A stretch of 38,153 bases of DNA from Bacteroidota bacterium (GTDB lineage Bacteria; Bacteroidota; Bacteroidia; Bacteroidales; F082), in assembly GCA_024279935.1 (NCBI GenBank), contig JAJRQZ010000170.1, positions 1-38,153 of the forward strand, in the 5' to 3' direction. The translations under genes were made by a program, and so were the position numbers. Each line of letters begins with the position of its first letter. The stretch's first letter is position 1. Of this stretch, positions 9,265-17,648 are shown piece by piece. Below the pieces are notes generated by a model. That model was not told the origin of the DNA and did no database searches. It worked only from the letters and a program-made list of their open reading frames with translations.

Positions 9265-9870
9265 TTAATTCCCTACTACAACTTTAGCAAACCTGATGAT
9301 CTTGCCGTTCAACAGATAACCTTTCTGAACAACGTCCACAACTTTTCCCTTCATCTTCTTGTTCGGGGCAGGAATGTTCGTTATCGCCTCATGATAATCG
9401 GTATTAAATTCCTTTCCTTGCGCTTCCATCGGCTCAAGGCCTTTCTGCTTCAGCAAAGTAAAAAGTTTATTGTAAATCAGCTCAACCCCCTTAACCGACT
9501 CCTCCTGTGCATTATGATCCGTCATCGACTGCAAGGCCCTGTCAAAGTCATCCAAAACCGGCAGCAGCTCTACCATGATATCCTGTGATGCTGTTTTTAA
9601 CAGATCCAGTCTTTCCTTGGACGTACGTTTCCTGTAGTTGTCGAACTCCGAATAAAGCCTTAAGTATTTATCGTTGAGATCTTCGCACTTTTCCTCATAT
9701 GCGGCAATAATATCCTTCCCGCTTTTCTTTTTCGACCTTGATTTCCTTGTTGTCTTAGGTGATTTGCTTTCTTCTTCAACAATCTCATCTCCATCGATAT
9801 GGTCTTCAAAGCTTACGTCTTCCATCTGCTTGTCGTCGGCAGCAATATTTTCTTTATCCTTTTTTCCCAT
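9265..9870 (-). CDS. grpE: Nucleotide exchange factor GrpE
   Basis: Exchange factor that releases ADP from DnaK, 201 aa. A charged N-terminal tail (about 1-50, rich in D/E then K/R) leads into a long coiled-coil helix (YEEKCEDLNDKYLRLYSEFD, about 57-76, then NYRKRTSKERLDLLK). The C-terminal beta domain carries family sequences such as VLDDFDRAL, LKQKGLEPMEAQG and VVQKGYLLNGKIIRFAKVVV. It is first in the grpE-dnaJ unit and has its own promoter-like sequence about 45 bp upstream. No CIRCE element is visible. Confidence 0.96.
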   Translation of the reverse strand: MGKKDKENIAADDKQMEDVSFEDHIDGDEIVEEESKSPKTTRKSRSKKKSGKDIIAAYEEKCEDLNDKYLRLYSEFDNYRKRTSKERLDLLKTASQDIMVELLPVLDDFDRALQSMTDHNAQEESVKGVELIYNKLFTLLKQKGLEPMEAQGKEFNTDYHEAITNIPAPNKKMKGKVVDVVQKGYLLNGKIIRFAKVVVGN

Positions 9871-9906
9871 GTTATTTTCTAAAATTAATTAGGTATGACT
9901 GCCTAT

Positions 9907-9937
9907 CAAATATATTGCCAAGCAAAAATGTTGTCAA
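9907..9937 (-). promoter_or_regulatory. grpE-dnaJ promoter
   Basis: On the minus strand, TTG (9937-9935), a 20-nt spacer and TATATTTG (9914-9907) match the Bacteroidota -33/-7 pattern upstream of grpE. Confidence 0.6.
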
Positions 9938-10050
9938 TTTGACAGGGTTTTAAATAATATCCCGAAACGTGCATGCAAGGCTGGCATTAAGGCAATGTCC
10001 CATACTGGGGAAACACTAAATGGGGCTTCTGCAAAACCTGATTGTGAGAC

Positions 10051-11355
10051 TTAGACCCTCACTATATCGGCGCCAAGTTCCCTTAAGCGCAGGTCGATGT
10101 TTTGATATCCCCTGTCAATTTGCTCAATATTGTCGATCACGCTTGTCCCGGTGGCTGAAAGGGCTGCTATGAGCAGTGCAACGCCAGCCCTGATATCGGG
10201 CGAGCTCATCTTGATGCCCCTGAACGGAAACTCATGGTTCAAGCCTATAACAGTGGCCCTATGAGGATCGCAAAGTATTATCCTGGCACCCATATCTATC
10301 AGTTTATCAACGAAAAACAATCGGCTTTCAAACATTTTCTGATGGATGAGCACGCTGCCTTTTGCCTGGGTTGCCACCACGAGCACGATACTTATCAGGT
10401 CGGGTGTGAATCCCGGCCAGGGCGCATCGGCAATGCTCATTATCGAACCATCGATATAGTTCTCTATGCTATAATGATCTTGCCCGGGTATAAAAATATC
10501 ATTTCCCTTTTGTTCGAGCTTAACGCCCAAACGCTTAAATACAACGGGTATCAAGCCCAGGTCGTCAAGCTTGACGTTGGCAATCGTTATTTCGGACTGT
10601 GTCATGGCTGCTAAACCAATAAAGCTGCCCACCTCTATCATGTCGGCAAGCATGACATGATTCGTGCCGTGAAGTTTATCAACTCCCTTTACTTTGAGCA
10701 TGTTTGAGCCAATGCCCTTAATATCAGCACCCATATTATTAAGCATCTTGCTGAGCTGGACCAAATATGGTTCACAGGCGGCATTAAAGATTGTTGTTTC
10801 GCCCTTGGCCAAAACTGCTGCCATCAATATATTAGCAGTACCGGTAACCGATGCTTCCTCTAATAACATAGAAGTGCCTTTAAGTTTACCAGCCTTTATA
10901 TGATAACACTTTTCTGTTTCGTCAAAATTGAATTCGGCACCAAGTTTTTCGAGTCCGGTAAAATGGGTATCAAGTCGGCGGCGGCCTATTTTATCCCCGC
11001 CGGGCTGGGGCAGGAATCCTTTTCCAAACCTTGCGACCATAGGGCCCAGCAGCATCACGCTCCCCCTGATACTTGCTGCGCTCTTATAATAAGCATTGGA
11101 ATATACTTTCTCTATATCAACTCTCGATGCATTGAAAACATACTGGTTGTCAGCCGTTTTTACAGCCTTGACACCAAGGCTCTCAAGCAAGCCTATGAGC
11201 TTGTTGACATCTCTTATATCGGGAATATTGGAGACTGATACATCTTCATCGGTAAGCAATACGGCACTAATGACTTGCAGGGCTTCGTTTTTTGCTCCCT
11301 GGGGACTTATGGTCCCCGATAATTTTTTACCTCCTTTTATTCTAAAAGAGCCCAT
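10051..11355 (-). CDS. murA: UDP-N-acetylglucosamine 1-carboxyvinyltransferase MurA, Asp-type active site
   Basis: First committed enzyme of peptidoglycan synthesis; it transfers enolpyruvate from PEP to UDP-GlcNAc in the cytoplasm. 434 aa, full length. GAKN (20-23) supplies the conserved Lys22 and Asn23. The active-site loop reads PQPGGDKIGRRRLDTH, so the Cys115 of E. coli is Asp121 here; the loop Arg (Arg126) and the C-terminal DIRAG (Arg389) are kept. Cys-to-Asp at this site is known from Mycobacterium, Chlamydia and Borrelia MurA and gives fosfomycin insensitivity with retained activity. It begins 5 bp after the DUF4290 gene, so the two form an operon. Confidence 0.96.
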   Translation of the reverse strand: MGSFRIKGGKKLSGTISPQGAKNEALQVISAVLLTDEDVSVSNIPDIRDVNKLIGLLESLGVKAVKTADNQYVFNASRVDIEKVYSNAYYKSAASIRGSVMLLGPMVARFGKGFLPQPGGDKIGRRRLDTHFTGLEKLGAEFNFDETEKCYHIKAGKLKGTSMLLEEASVTGTANILMAAVLAKGETTIFNAACEPYLVQLSKMLNNMGADIKGIGSNMLKVKGVDKLHGTNHVMLADMIEVGSFIGLAAMTQSEITIANVKLDDLGLIPVVFKRLGVKLEQKGNDIFIPGQDHYSIENYIDGSIMSIADAPWPGFTPDLISIVLVVATQAKGSVLIHQKMFESRLFFVDKLIDMGARIILCDPHRATVIGLNHEFPFRGIKMSSPDIRAGVALLIAALSATGTSVIDNIEQIDRGYQNIDLRLRELGADIVRV

Positions 11356-11360
11356 TTCAA

Positions 11361-11996
11361 CTACCTTCTTCTACGTTTTCTTTTATTGGCCTGGGCCAAG
11401 GCCATGGCTTTTTTGTTTACGATGTTTTTTTGCTTTTTAGGCTTTGACAATGCCTCGGAGTTGGATATCAAGCTGTATTCTTCCTTTAGATGTAATTTCC
11501 CGTTCGACAAATCCGCAAGATGTTTTAAAACAGTTTCATCGTTTACCGAATCCCTGTTCCACGTCAAATATGATTTTTTAAGGTAATTGGCAATAGCCAG
11601 GACAATAGCATCTTTTTGATCGCCATCAGGAATCTGCGAAACGGAATCAATTATTTTCTCGATATGTTTTCCGTAATGGGGAAATGCCATGGTCTTTTGC
11701 GAGTATTCCAATTTCTCGGGTTTGCGACTAATTTCTTCTTTTTTCGGCGCAGGAAAAGGAGCGTCGATATCGAGGTTAAAACCGGAAATTATATGCAGAT
11801 GATCCCAAAGCTTATGTTCAAAATCGTGGCTTTTGGCAGAAGAGGGGTTCATTTGCCTCATAACCCTTACGATGGTCTCAGCAGTTGCATTGCGCTTCTC
11901 CCTGTCCTCGATGCTGATGCAGTAATCTATCATTTTGTGGATATTCCGTCCGTATTCGGGAATAGCCATGCTTTCTCTTTTAGTATTATATTCCAT
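11361..11996 (-). CDS. DUF4290 domain-containing protein
   Basis: 211-aa soluble protein of a Bacteroidota-specific family of unknown function that is regularly found next to murA. Family features seen: the N-terminal MEYNTKRESMAIPEYGRNIH, YCISIEDREKRN, MRQMNPSS, and DFEHKLWDHLHIISGF. A second, similar passage (KTMAFPHYGKHIEKIID) suggests an internal duplication. The C-terminus is very basic (KAMALAQANKRKRRRR) and could bind nucleic acid or membrane. It is first gene of the DUF4290-murA pair. Confidence 0.85.
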   Translation of the reverse strand: MEYNTKRESMAIPEYGRNIHKMIDYCISIEDREKRNATAETIVRVMRQMNPSSAKSHDFEHKLWDHLHIISGFNLDIDAPFPAPKKEEISRKPEKLEYSQKTMAFPHYGKHIEKIIDSVSQIPDGDQKDAIVLAIANYLKKSYLTWNRDSVNDETVLKHLADLSNGKLHLKEEYSLISNSEALSKPKKQKNIVNKKAMALAQANKRKRRRR

Positions 11997-12043
11997 ATTA
12001 TTTAAGTTATTGAGATAACTAGCTTATTTTAAAAATTATTGCG

Positions 12044-12051
12044 CAAAAGTA
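12044..12051 (-). promoter_or_regulatory. Candidate -7 box before DUF4290-murA
   Basis: Minus-strand TACTTTTG fits TAnnTTTG about 48 bp before the DUF4290 ATG. No convincing -33 TTG at the usual spacing. Confidence 0.35.
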
Positions 12052-12098
12052 CTGAATATTTGCTTATAGGGCTTATAAAATTTCACCTGTGAGATATC

Positions 12099-14369
12099 TC
12101 ACGATAGAATTTTCAATTTAGCAAAGCGAAGCAACAGGCTTTTTTGCCCGACTCCGTTGAAGAACACTGTTGCTTTCTTGTTGGGTCCGTTTCCTTCAAC
12201 TGACGTAACCTTGCCTTTCCCGAATTTCGGATGCTCTACTTTCATGCCTGTTTGCAAGATAGTGGTGTCCGATTCCTCGAAACTTGTATTCGTCGTGGCA
12301 ACTGAAGAAACGGCTTTCATGTTCTTCTTTGGCAGCGCGGTTGTTCTGTCGCCAAACAAGTCCCCGCTTTGCATATTGTTTTTTGATGGTCTGTGGGGCA
12401 TATCGACAAGATTCTCGTCAATTTCTTCCAGGAAGCGGCTGGGTTCGGTAAGCGTAAACTGTCCCCAGCGGTATCTGCTTTCGGCAAAGCTAAGCGTAAC
12501 CTGGGTCTCCGCCCTGGTGATGGCAACATAAAACAATCGGCGCTCTTCCTCCAGGTCGGAGCGGGTGTTGATTGCTTGTATCGAAGGAAAAAGGTTTTCT
12601 TCGAGGCCGACAACGTAAACATAAGGAAATTCCAGGCCCTTGGCCGAGTGAATGGTCATGAGCGTTACCTTATCCTTGTCTTCCTCATCTTCGTTGTCCT
12701 GGTTGGTGAGCAAGGACACATCCTGCATAAATTCTTCCAGGGTTCCCTGATTTTCCAGATCACCTTGGCTTTCTTTCGCGCCTCGATCAACGAACTCCTT
12801 GATGCCGTTCAAGAGCTCATCAATATTCTCAACCCTGCTTATGGCCTCGGGTGCATCATCCTCGCGATACATTTTTAATATCCCGGATGAAACGGCAATA
12901 TGACGGGCGGACTCATAAGCATCTTTTTTGCGCATCTCGGCGGCAAAGCTTTTTATCAAGGTAGTAAAATTGTTTATTTTTGTTAACAGACCGGTATTGA
13001 GGCTAAGCTTGTATTTTCCCGGGTCATTAAGCACCTCCCACATATTAACCCCATTCTCGTCAGCGGCAACAGTAATCTTCTCCATGGTAGTCTTGCCGAT
13101 CCCGCGGGCAGGCGTGTTGATTGTCCTTTGCAGCGAATCCTCATCCTTATTATTAATGACAAGTCGGTAATAAGCAAGCAAGTCCTTTATTTCCTTACGA
13201 TTGTAAAACGACAGCCCACCATAGATCTTATAAGGGATATTCTATTTGCGAAGTGCCTCCTCCATTGATCGGGATTGGGCATTGGTACGATAAAGTATTG
13301 CGAAATCACTATTTGGCAGTTGGTTGTTCATTTTATATTCAAAAATGGAATTTGCCACCAAATTACCTTCCTCGGTATCGCTTGACGCATGAATATATCC
13401 TATTTTATTCCCTTTTACATTATCTGTCCAAACCTTTTTCTTAATTTGATTTTTATTATACGAAATCACCTGATTTGCTGCTTCAACAATATTTTTCGTG
13501 GAACGATAGTTTTGCTCCAGCTTATGTAGTTTGTAATCGGGATAATCATTTTTGAAGTTCAGCATATTGCTGATATTGGCGCCGCGGAAGCCATAAATAC
13601 TTTGGGCATCATCGCCAACGACACAAATATTCTCGGTATTGGCGGCAAGTTTCTTAAGTATCAGATACTGAGCCTGATTGGTGTCCTGATACTCATCGAC
13701 CATAATATAACGGAACTTTTTTTGGTATTTGAGGAGCGTAGCGGCAAATTTGCTGAAGAGCAGATAGGTGTTGAAGAGCAGATCGTCGAAATCCATAGCA
13801 TCGGCACGGCGAAGCCGCATATTATATGTTCGATAAATATTCTTGATCTCAGGTTTGCGGGCGCTTTCGTCGGCAGCGATAACCTCAGGGCTGTTGGCAT
13901 AATCCTCAGGTGATATCAGCGATGATTTAGCCATGGAAATGCGGTTGGCAACATAGGAATACGAATAAATCTTGTTGTCCAGATCCATTTCTTTGATGAT
14001 GTTCCTTATTAGCCTTTTGCTGTCGTCGGAATCGTAAATACTATAGTTCGACGGATAGCCCAGCTGATGGCCTTCGATACGCAGGATCTTGGCGAAAATG
14101 GAGTGGAAGGTGCCCATCCAAACATTGCGCCCTTCGCGGTCGCCGATAAGCTGCATTATCCTTTCCTTCATCTCCCTGGCAGCTTTATTTGTAAAGGTTA
14201 AAGCAAGCACGTTAAAGGGGTCAACACCAAGGGTGAGCAAGTTGGCAATTCGATATGTAAGCACCCTTGTTTTTCCCGACCCTGCCCCTGCAATTACCAT
14301 TACAGGGCCTTCAACAGCCTCAACAGCAGCGCGCTGGTCCGTATTTAGTTGATTTAAAAATTCTTTCAC
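12099..14369 (-). pseudogene. ATP-dependent DNA helicase UvrD/PcrA, interrupted by one in-frame amber codon
   Basis: Superfamily 1A 3'-5' helicase of DNA repair and replication. Read through, the gene gives 756 codons, the usual family length, in one unbroken frame except for TAG at 13242-13244 (codon 376). The N-terminal half has Walker A AGAGSGKT, the Walker B region MVDEYQDTN, VGDDAQSIYGFRG, and motif IV around QSRSMEEALRK directly before the stop. The 20 codons after the stop still encode family sequence (NIPYKIYGGLSFYNRKEIKD). The C-terminal half has motif V TIHSAKGLEFP, motif VI RRLFYVAITRAE and a Tudor-like tail (VEHPKFGKGKVTSVEG). The preferred start is GTG at 14369 (KEFLNQLNTDQRAAVEAVEG follows); the in-frame ATG at 14411 lies upstream of a -7-like box. 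As written, the gene would give an inactive truncated product. A recent nonsense mutation, a sequence error or suppression are all possible. Confidence 0.85.
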
Positions 14370-14389
14370 TCTCAATAGTTTATAATTGA

Positions 14390-14397
14390 CAAAAATA
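14390..14397 (-). promoter_or_regulatory. Candidate -7 box before uvrD/pcrA
   Basis: Minus-strand TATTTTTG lies about 20 bp before the GTG at 14369 and inside the longer reading frame from 14411. This argues for the GTG start. No -33 TTG at the usual spacing. Confidence 0.35.
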
Positions 14398-14454
14398 CTC
14401 AAATGACGCAACTGCCATCCATTGAACAGGACAATTAATCAACAATGGTTAAAT

Positions 14455-15426
14455 TTATTTTTGCTGGGCAATGCCAAATTTTATTCCTTGACGGCTATTC
14501 ATCTCCAACAACCTCTTTTCTATCGCATTGCTTACTTGGTCATATCTTATATTCCCCCAACCTTCGCTGACAAGAAATCTTGGCGGCACTTCCCCGGCAA
14601 ACCGTTCTACAACAATTTCAGGCCTGAGCCTCTCAAGAAATTCAACAACGAAGTCGATATACTCATCTTTTCCGAAGAGGTTGAAGTTTTCGGGATTGTT
14701 TTTGTACTCTTTGGCCATTGCCGTTCCTTTTATTATCTGCAATTGGTGGAACTTGATGTTGTCGAGGGGCAAATCGTTTATGACTTTAACCTGGTCCATC
14801 ATCTCCTTGCGGCTTTCGCCGGGCAACCCAAAAATCAGATGTCCGCCTGTTTTCAGTCCGTATTCCTTGCTAAGGTGCAACATGTCCACAAGGTTCCTAA
14901 AATCGTGACCTCTGTTAATACGCTTCAGGGTTTTGTCATAAGTACTTTCAATGCCGTATTCGATAATCACATAATGTGTTTTTTGGACATCGGCAAAATA
15001 TTTCAGTTTTTCCTCGTCCATACAGTCGCTGCGGGTACCTATCACCAATCCTACCACATTCTCTTTTTCGAGGGCCGGACCATAAATTTCCTTCAATTTT
15101 TCGAGCGGGGCATAAGTATTGGAATAGGCCTGGAAATATGCAAGGAATTTTTTTGCCCTTCTATAACGCCTTGCGTGAAACACAACACCTTCCTCAATTT
15201 GAACTTCGACAGCTTTTCCCGAATCGTTGTATGAAGGGTTGAAAGCATCGTTATTGCAGTAAGTACAACCACCGCGAGCCACCTTTCCGTCGCGGTTAGG
15301 ACAAGTGAAGCCTGCATCTATCGTGGTTTTTTGAACCCTCTCGCCAAAGTTGCGCTCAAAGTATTGCGCATACGAGTTGTATGGTCTTTTATGACCCCAG
15401 GGATAAGCTTTATCTTCGATGATCAA
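14455..15426 (-). CDS. Radical SAM protein, YhcC/TIGR01212 family
   Basis: 323-aa protein of the YhcC family, Elp3-like radical SAM enzymes of unsettled function. The Fe-S cluster Cys residues are Cys42, Cys54 and Cys57 (TCPNRDGKVARGGCTYC), an expanded motif with 11 residues between the first two Cys, typical of this family. Other family sequences are YPWGHKRPYNSYAQYF at the N-terminus, VIGTRSDCMDEEKL, VIIEYGIES and GGHLIFGLPGE. The only plausible start is TTG at 15426: no ATG or GTG lies in frame before the upstream terminator. It follows the peptide transporter's terminator, so it is probably transcribed separately. Confidence 0.9.
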   Translation of the reverse strand: MIIEDKAYPWGHKRPYNSYAQYFERNFGERVQKTTIDAGFTCPNRDGKVARGGCTYCNNDAFNPSYNDSGKAVEVQIEEGVVFHARRYRRAKKFLAYFQAYSNTYAPLEKLKEIYGPALEKENVVGLVIGTRSDCMDEEKLKYFADVQKTHYVIIEYGIESTYDKTLKRINRGHDFRNLVDMLHLSKEYGLKTGGHLIFGLPGESRKEMMDQVKVINDLPLDNIKFHQLQIIKGTAMAKEYKNNPENFNLFGKDEYIDFVVEFLERLRPEIVVERFAGEVPPRFLVSEGWGNIRYDQVSNAIEKRLLEMNSRQGIKFGIAQQK

Positions 15427-15442
15427 ACAGTTTAAGATCGTT

Positions 15443-15490
15443 ATATAAAAAAGGGCGTTGAACTTACCGTTAGATAGTGTTCAACGCCTT
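15443..15490 (-). terminator. Rho-independent terminator of the peptide transporter gene
   Basis: On the minus strand GGCGTTGAAC and GTTCAACGCC form a 10-bp perfect stem, extended by two further pairs (one G-T), around a 15-nt loop (arms 15479-15490 and 15451-15463). A T-rich run (TTTTTTATATAA) follows. It starts about 20 bp after the transporter's stop. Confidence 0.85.
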
Positions 15491-15511
15491 GCAAAAACAT
15501 ATTATTTATCC

Positions 15512-17185
15512 TTAATGGTCGGTGGCGGTTTCCAGTGTCCTCATAATGCTGAAGATGAACACTGCCGAAAGCATGAGCATAACGACCAGAAGAAGGAAGA
15601 ATTGCCACATCTGCCATCCGTCCCAGAAGGCGCCGATGAAGCCGGCAAGCAAATTACCAATTGCGGTTGAGGCAAACCAACCACCCTGGGCAATACCGGC
15701 CAATTTTGGCGGAGCAACTTTTGAAACGAAGCTAATCCCGATAGGACTGTAGAACAATTCGGATATCGTCAAGCTAAAATAGGTGCCGATCAACCAAAAA
15801 GGAGTAACCCGGAGCGCATCGTCAACCGGGTCGTTGGAGTTGCCGAACTGCATGGCCGCAACTACCATGATCCCGAAGCTAAAGGCGGCCAGAACAAGGC
15901 CGATACCGATTTTCCGAGGTGATGACGGCTCTTTCCCTTTTTTATTCAGCTTAGTGAATATCGCTATAATTATCGGTGTGATGAAAACAATGAAAATAGG
16001 GTTGAAATGCTGGAATTTTATAGGGTTGATAGGCATTCCATCAACATTATAGCCACTAATAACATAATATGCCATTACCAAGCCAGCAAGCGTCAAAGCA
16101 CCTCCGATTAATTTCTTTGCTTTGTTTGCAGTTTTATCGAAAATGAAAACAAGGCCGATAATTGCTGCAATGATCGGGAGCAAGGATGTTAAATCGAATA
16201 ACGAGTATGTTGCAGGAGAAACCGTTGTTACGGTGAAGTCGCGGGCAAAAAGGGTTAGGGTAAACCCATTTTGATGAAACGACATCCAGAAGAAGATGTT
16301 GACGAGGAACAGCAATCCAAGTGCCACCAGGCGTTTTTTATTTTGCTCAGGCGGAAGGTCAGGAATAACTACAGCATCGCTATCAGAGTCCTTCTTGCTC
16401 ACTTTTACATCAATTTGCTTATATGTTTTCCTAAAAGCAAGGAAAATAATCATGGAAAGCAAGATACTGATTGCCGCTATACCAAAGCCATAACTGTACG
16501 ATTGGCTGACGGAATTAATATAATCGGCACTAAAGGCTTTTAAATCAGTAAATTGATATCCGCCAGATATGATATTTTCTTTGGCGTATTTCATCAAGTC
16601 GCCTGCTTTTTCAAAAGAATCACCTTTTATCAAATATTCGTTGGCCAATTCAGGGATTTTGCCGCTATAAGTGAAGCCGTCTTTTTTCATCATGAAGTTG
16701 TTCATAGCCTCGGCTGCACTTGGCGCGAAAAACGCCCCTATGTTTATTCCCATATAAAATAAGCTGAAAGCCGCATCCCTGAGCTTCCCCATTCCGCTTT
16801 GATCGTAAAGCCTTCCTACCATGGCCTGCAAGTTGCCTTTGAAAAACCCGGTACCAACCGATATTACTGCCAAGGCAACATAAATCCCGATCAGTCCGTT
16901 ACTGGTGTTCGACAGCAAGGCATAACCCACTATCATTAAAATAATACCCAAGGTTATGGTTTTACCGAATCCAAGCACCTTATCAGCCAACAGCCCCCCG
17001 ATTAAAGGGATAAAATAAATCCCGAACAGAAACAATCCATAAACATGGCCTGCTTCCTTGGATGTCATTCCAAACTTAGCCTGAAGAAACAATGTGAAAA
17101 TAGCAATCATGGTATAATAGCCGAAGCGTTCCCCCATATTCGCAAATAAAAAGACATACAGTCCTTTAGGATGACCTTTAAACAT
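15512..17185 (-). CDS. POT/PTR2-family proton-coupled peptide transporter
   Basis: 557-aa inner-membrane importer of di- and tripeptides, Major Facilitator fold with at least 12 hydrophobic segments. Family sequences: NMGERFGYYTM in helix 1, GGLLADKVLGFGKTI, GTGFFKGNLQ, and the PTR2 signature FSLFYMGINIGAFFAPS. The helix-1 ExxER motif reads NMGER (Asn16 to Arg20), so its first Glu is replaced by Asn; I recall the same variant in a group of Bacteroidota transporters. A soluble insertion of about 80 residues (about 160-240) follows the signature. It has its own promoter and terminator, so it is monocistronic. Confidence 0.92.
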   Translation of the reverse strand: MFKGHPKGLYVFLFANMGERFGYYTMIAIFTLFLQAKFGMTSKEAGHVYGLFLFGIYFIPLIGGLLADKVLGFGKTITLGIILMIVGYALLSNTSNGLIGIYVALAVISVGTGFFKGNLQAMVGRLYDQSGMGKLRDAAFSLFYMGINIGAFFAPSAAEAMNNFMMKKDGFTYSGKIPELANEYLIKGDSFEKAGDLMKYAKENIISGGYQFTDLKAFSADYINSVSQSYSYGFGIAAISILLSMIIFLAFRKTYKQIDVKVSKKDSDSDAVVIPDLPPEQNKKRLVALGLLFLVNIFFWMSFHQNGFTLTLFARDFTVTTVSPATYSLFDLTSLLPIIAAIIGLVFIFDKTANKAKKLIGGALTLAGLVMAYYVISGYNVDGMPINPIKFQHFNPIFIVFITPIIIAIFTKLNKKGKEPSSPRKIGIGLVLAAFSFGIMVVAAMQFGNSNDPVDDALRVTPFWLIGTYFSLTISELFYSPIGISFVSKVAPPKLAGIAQGGWFASTAIGNLLAGFIGAFWDGWQMWQFFLLLVVMLMLSAVFIFSIMRTLETATDH

Positions 17186-17227
17186 AATTATTGATTTTAG
17201 TTATACATACGTTTTTTACGTGAGCGA

Positions 17228-17257
17228 CAAAAATAGATAATTTTTTCCCCTGAGCAA
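17228..17257 (-). promoter_or_regulatory. Peptide transporter promoter
   Basis: On the minus strand, TTG (17257-17255), a 19-nt spacer and TATTTTTG (17235-17228) match the Bacteroidota pattern, about 43 bp before the ATG. Confidence 0.65.
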
Positions 17258-17614
17258 GTTTTTGTTTTTCGCTTTGTAAAATCTTTATCCACAAATCAAA
17301 TATGTGGTTTAAGCACGGGAATGATAATGCCAGTTTAAACTTATGGGAGCCTAAAGGCCCATCTCCTGTTCATCAAGAAATAAATTATCGGTATTTTTCG
17401 GTTTTAAGGATTAGCCTCCCCGGGCAAACACGCATTTTCCACCCGATAATATTGAACTAACAGGTGATTTGGGCGAATCGGCGCCCTATCACAAATGTAA
17501 ATAAAAGATCCTGTTCATATCCGGGGCTTTGATGCTAATGTGTGAGTTTGCCCCCTGGCGGCCACCGCTTTTGAAACTATCGTATGTTGCCGGCTTTTCA
17601 AATCTGTTTTTTCC

Positions 17615-17622
17615 TATTTTTG
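17615..17622 (+). promoter_or_regulatory. Candidate -7 box of valS
   Basis: TATTTTTG fits TAnnTTTG, 26 bp before the ATG at 17649. No TTG lies at the usual distance. Its position argues against the longer reading frame that starts at 17529. Confidence 0.45.
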
Positions 17623-17648
17623 CAAACTCAAAAAAAATTGAATTAAAC

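Larger units (their letters stand above)
17186..17648. other. 463-bp intergenic region between the divergent transporter and valS genes
   Basis: No coding sequence is supported. It holds the transporter promoter (17228-17257), a perfect DnaA-box 9-mer TTATCCACA at 17285-17293, small GC-rich hairpins such as GGGCGAATCGGCGCCC near 17470, and a -7-like box before valS (17615-17622). An open frame from 17529 runs into valS but is not family sequence and is crossed by the -7 box. Confidence 0.6.

Noticed and set aside
13242-13244. TAG read as a sense codon by genome-wide code change
   Set aside because: TAG clearly ends secDF, valS and the DUF3347 gene at family-consistent positions, so general reassignment does not fit.
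17285-17293. Perfect DnaA box TTATCCACA before valS, hinting at an origin or DnaA control
   Set aside because: A single box without clustered copies or a clear unwinding element; one 9-mer in 38 kb can occur by chance, and the flanking genes are not typical of an origin.
17529-17648. N-terminal extension of valS by 40 codons
   Set aside because: The extension has no ValRS similarity and is crossed by a TATTTTTG promoter box; the family sequence starts at the ATG at 17649.
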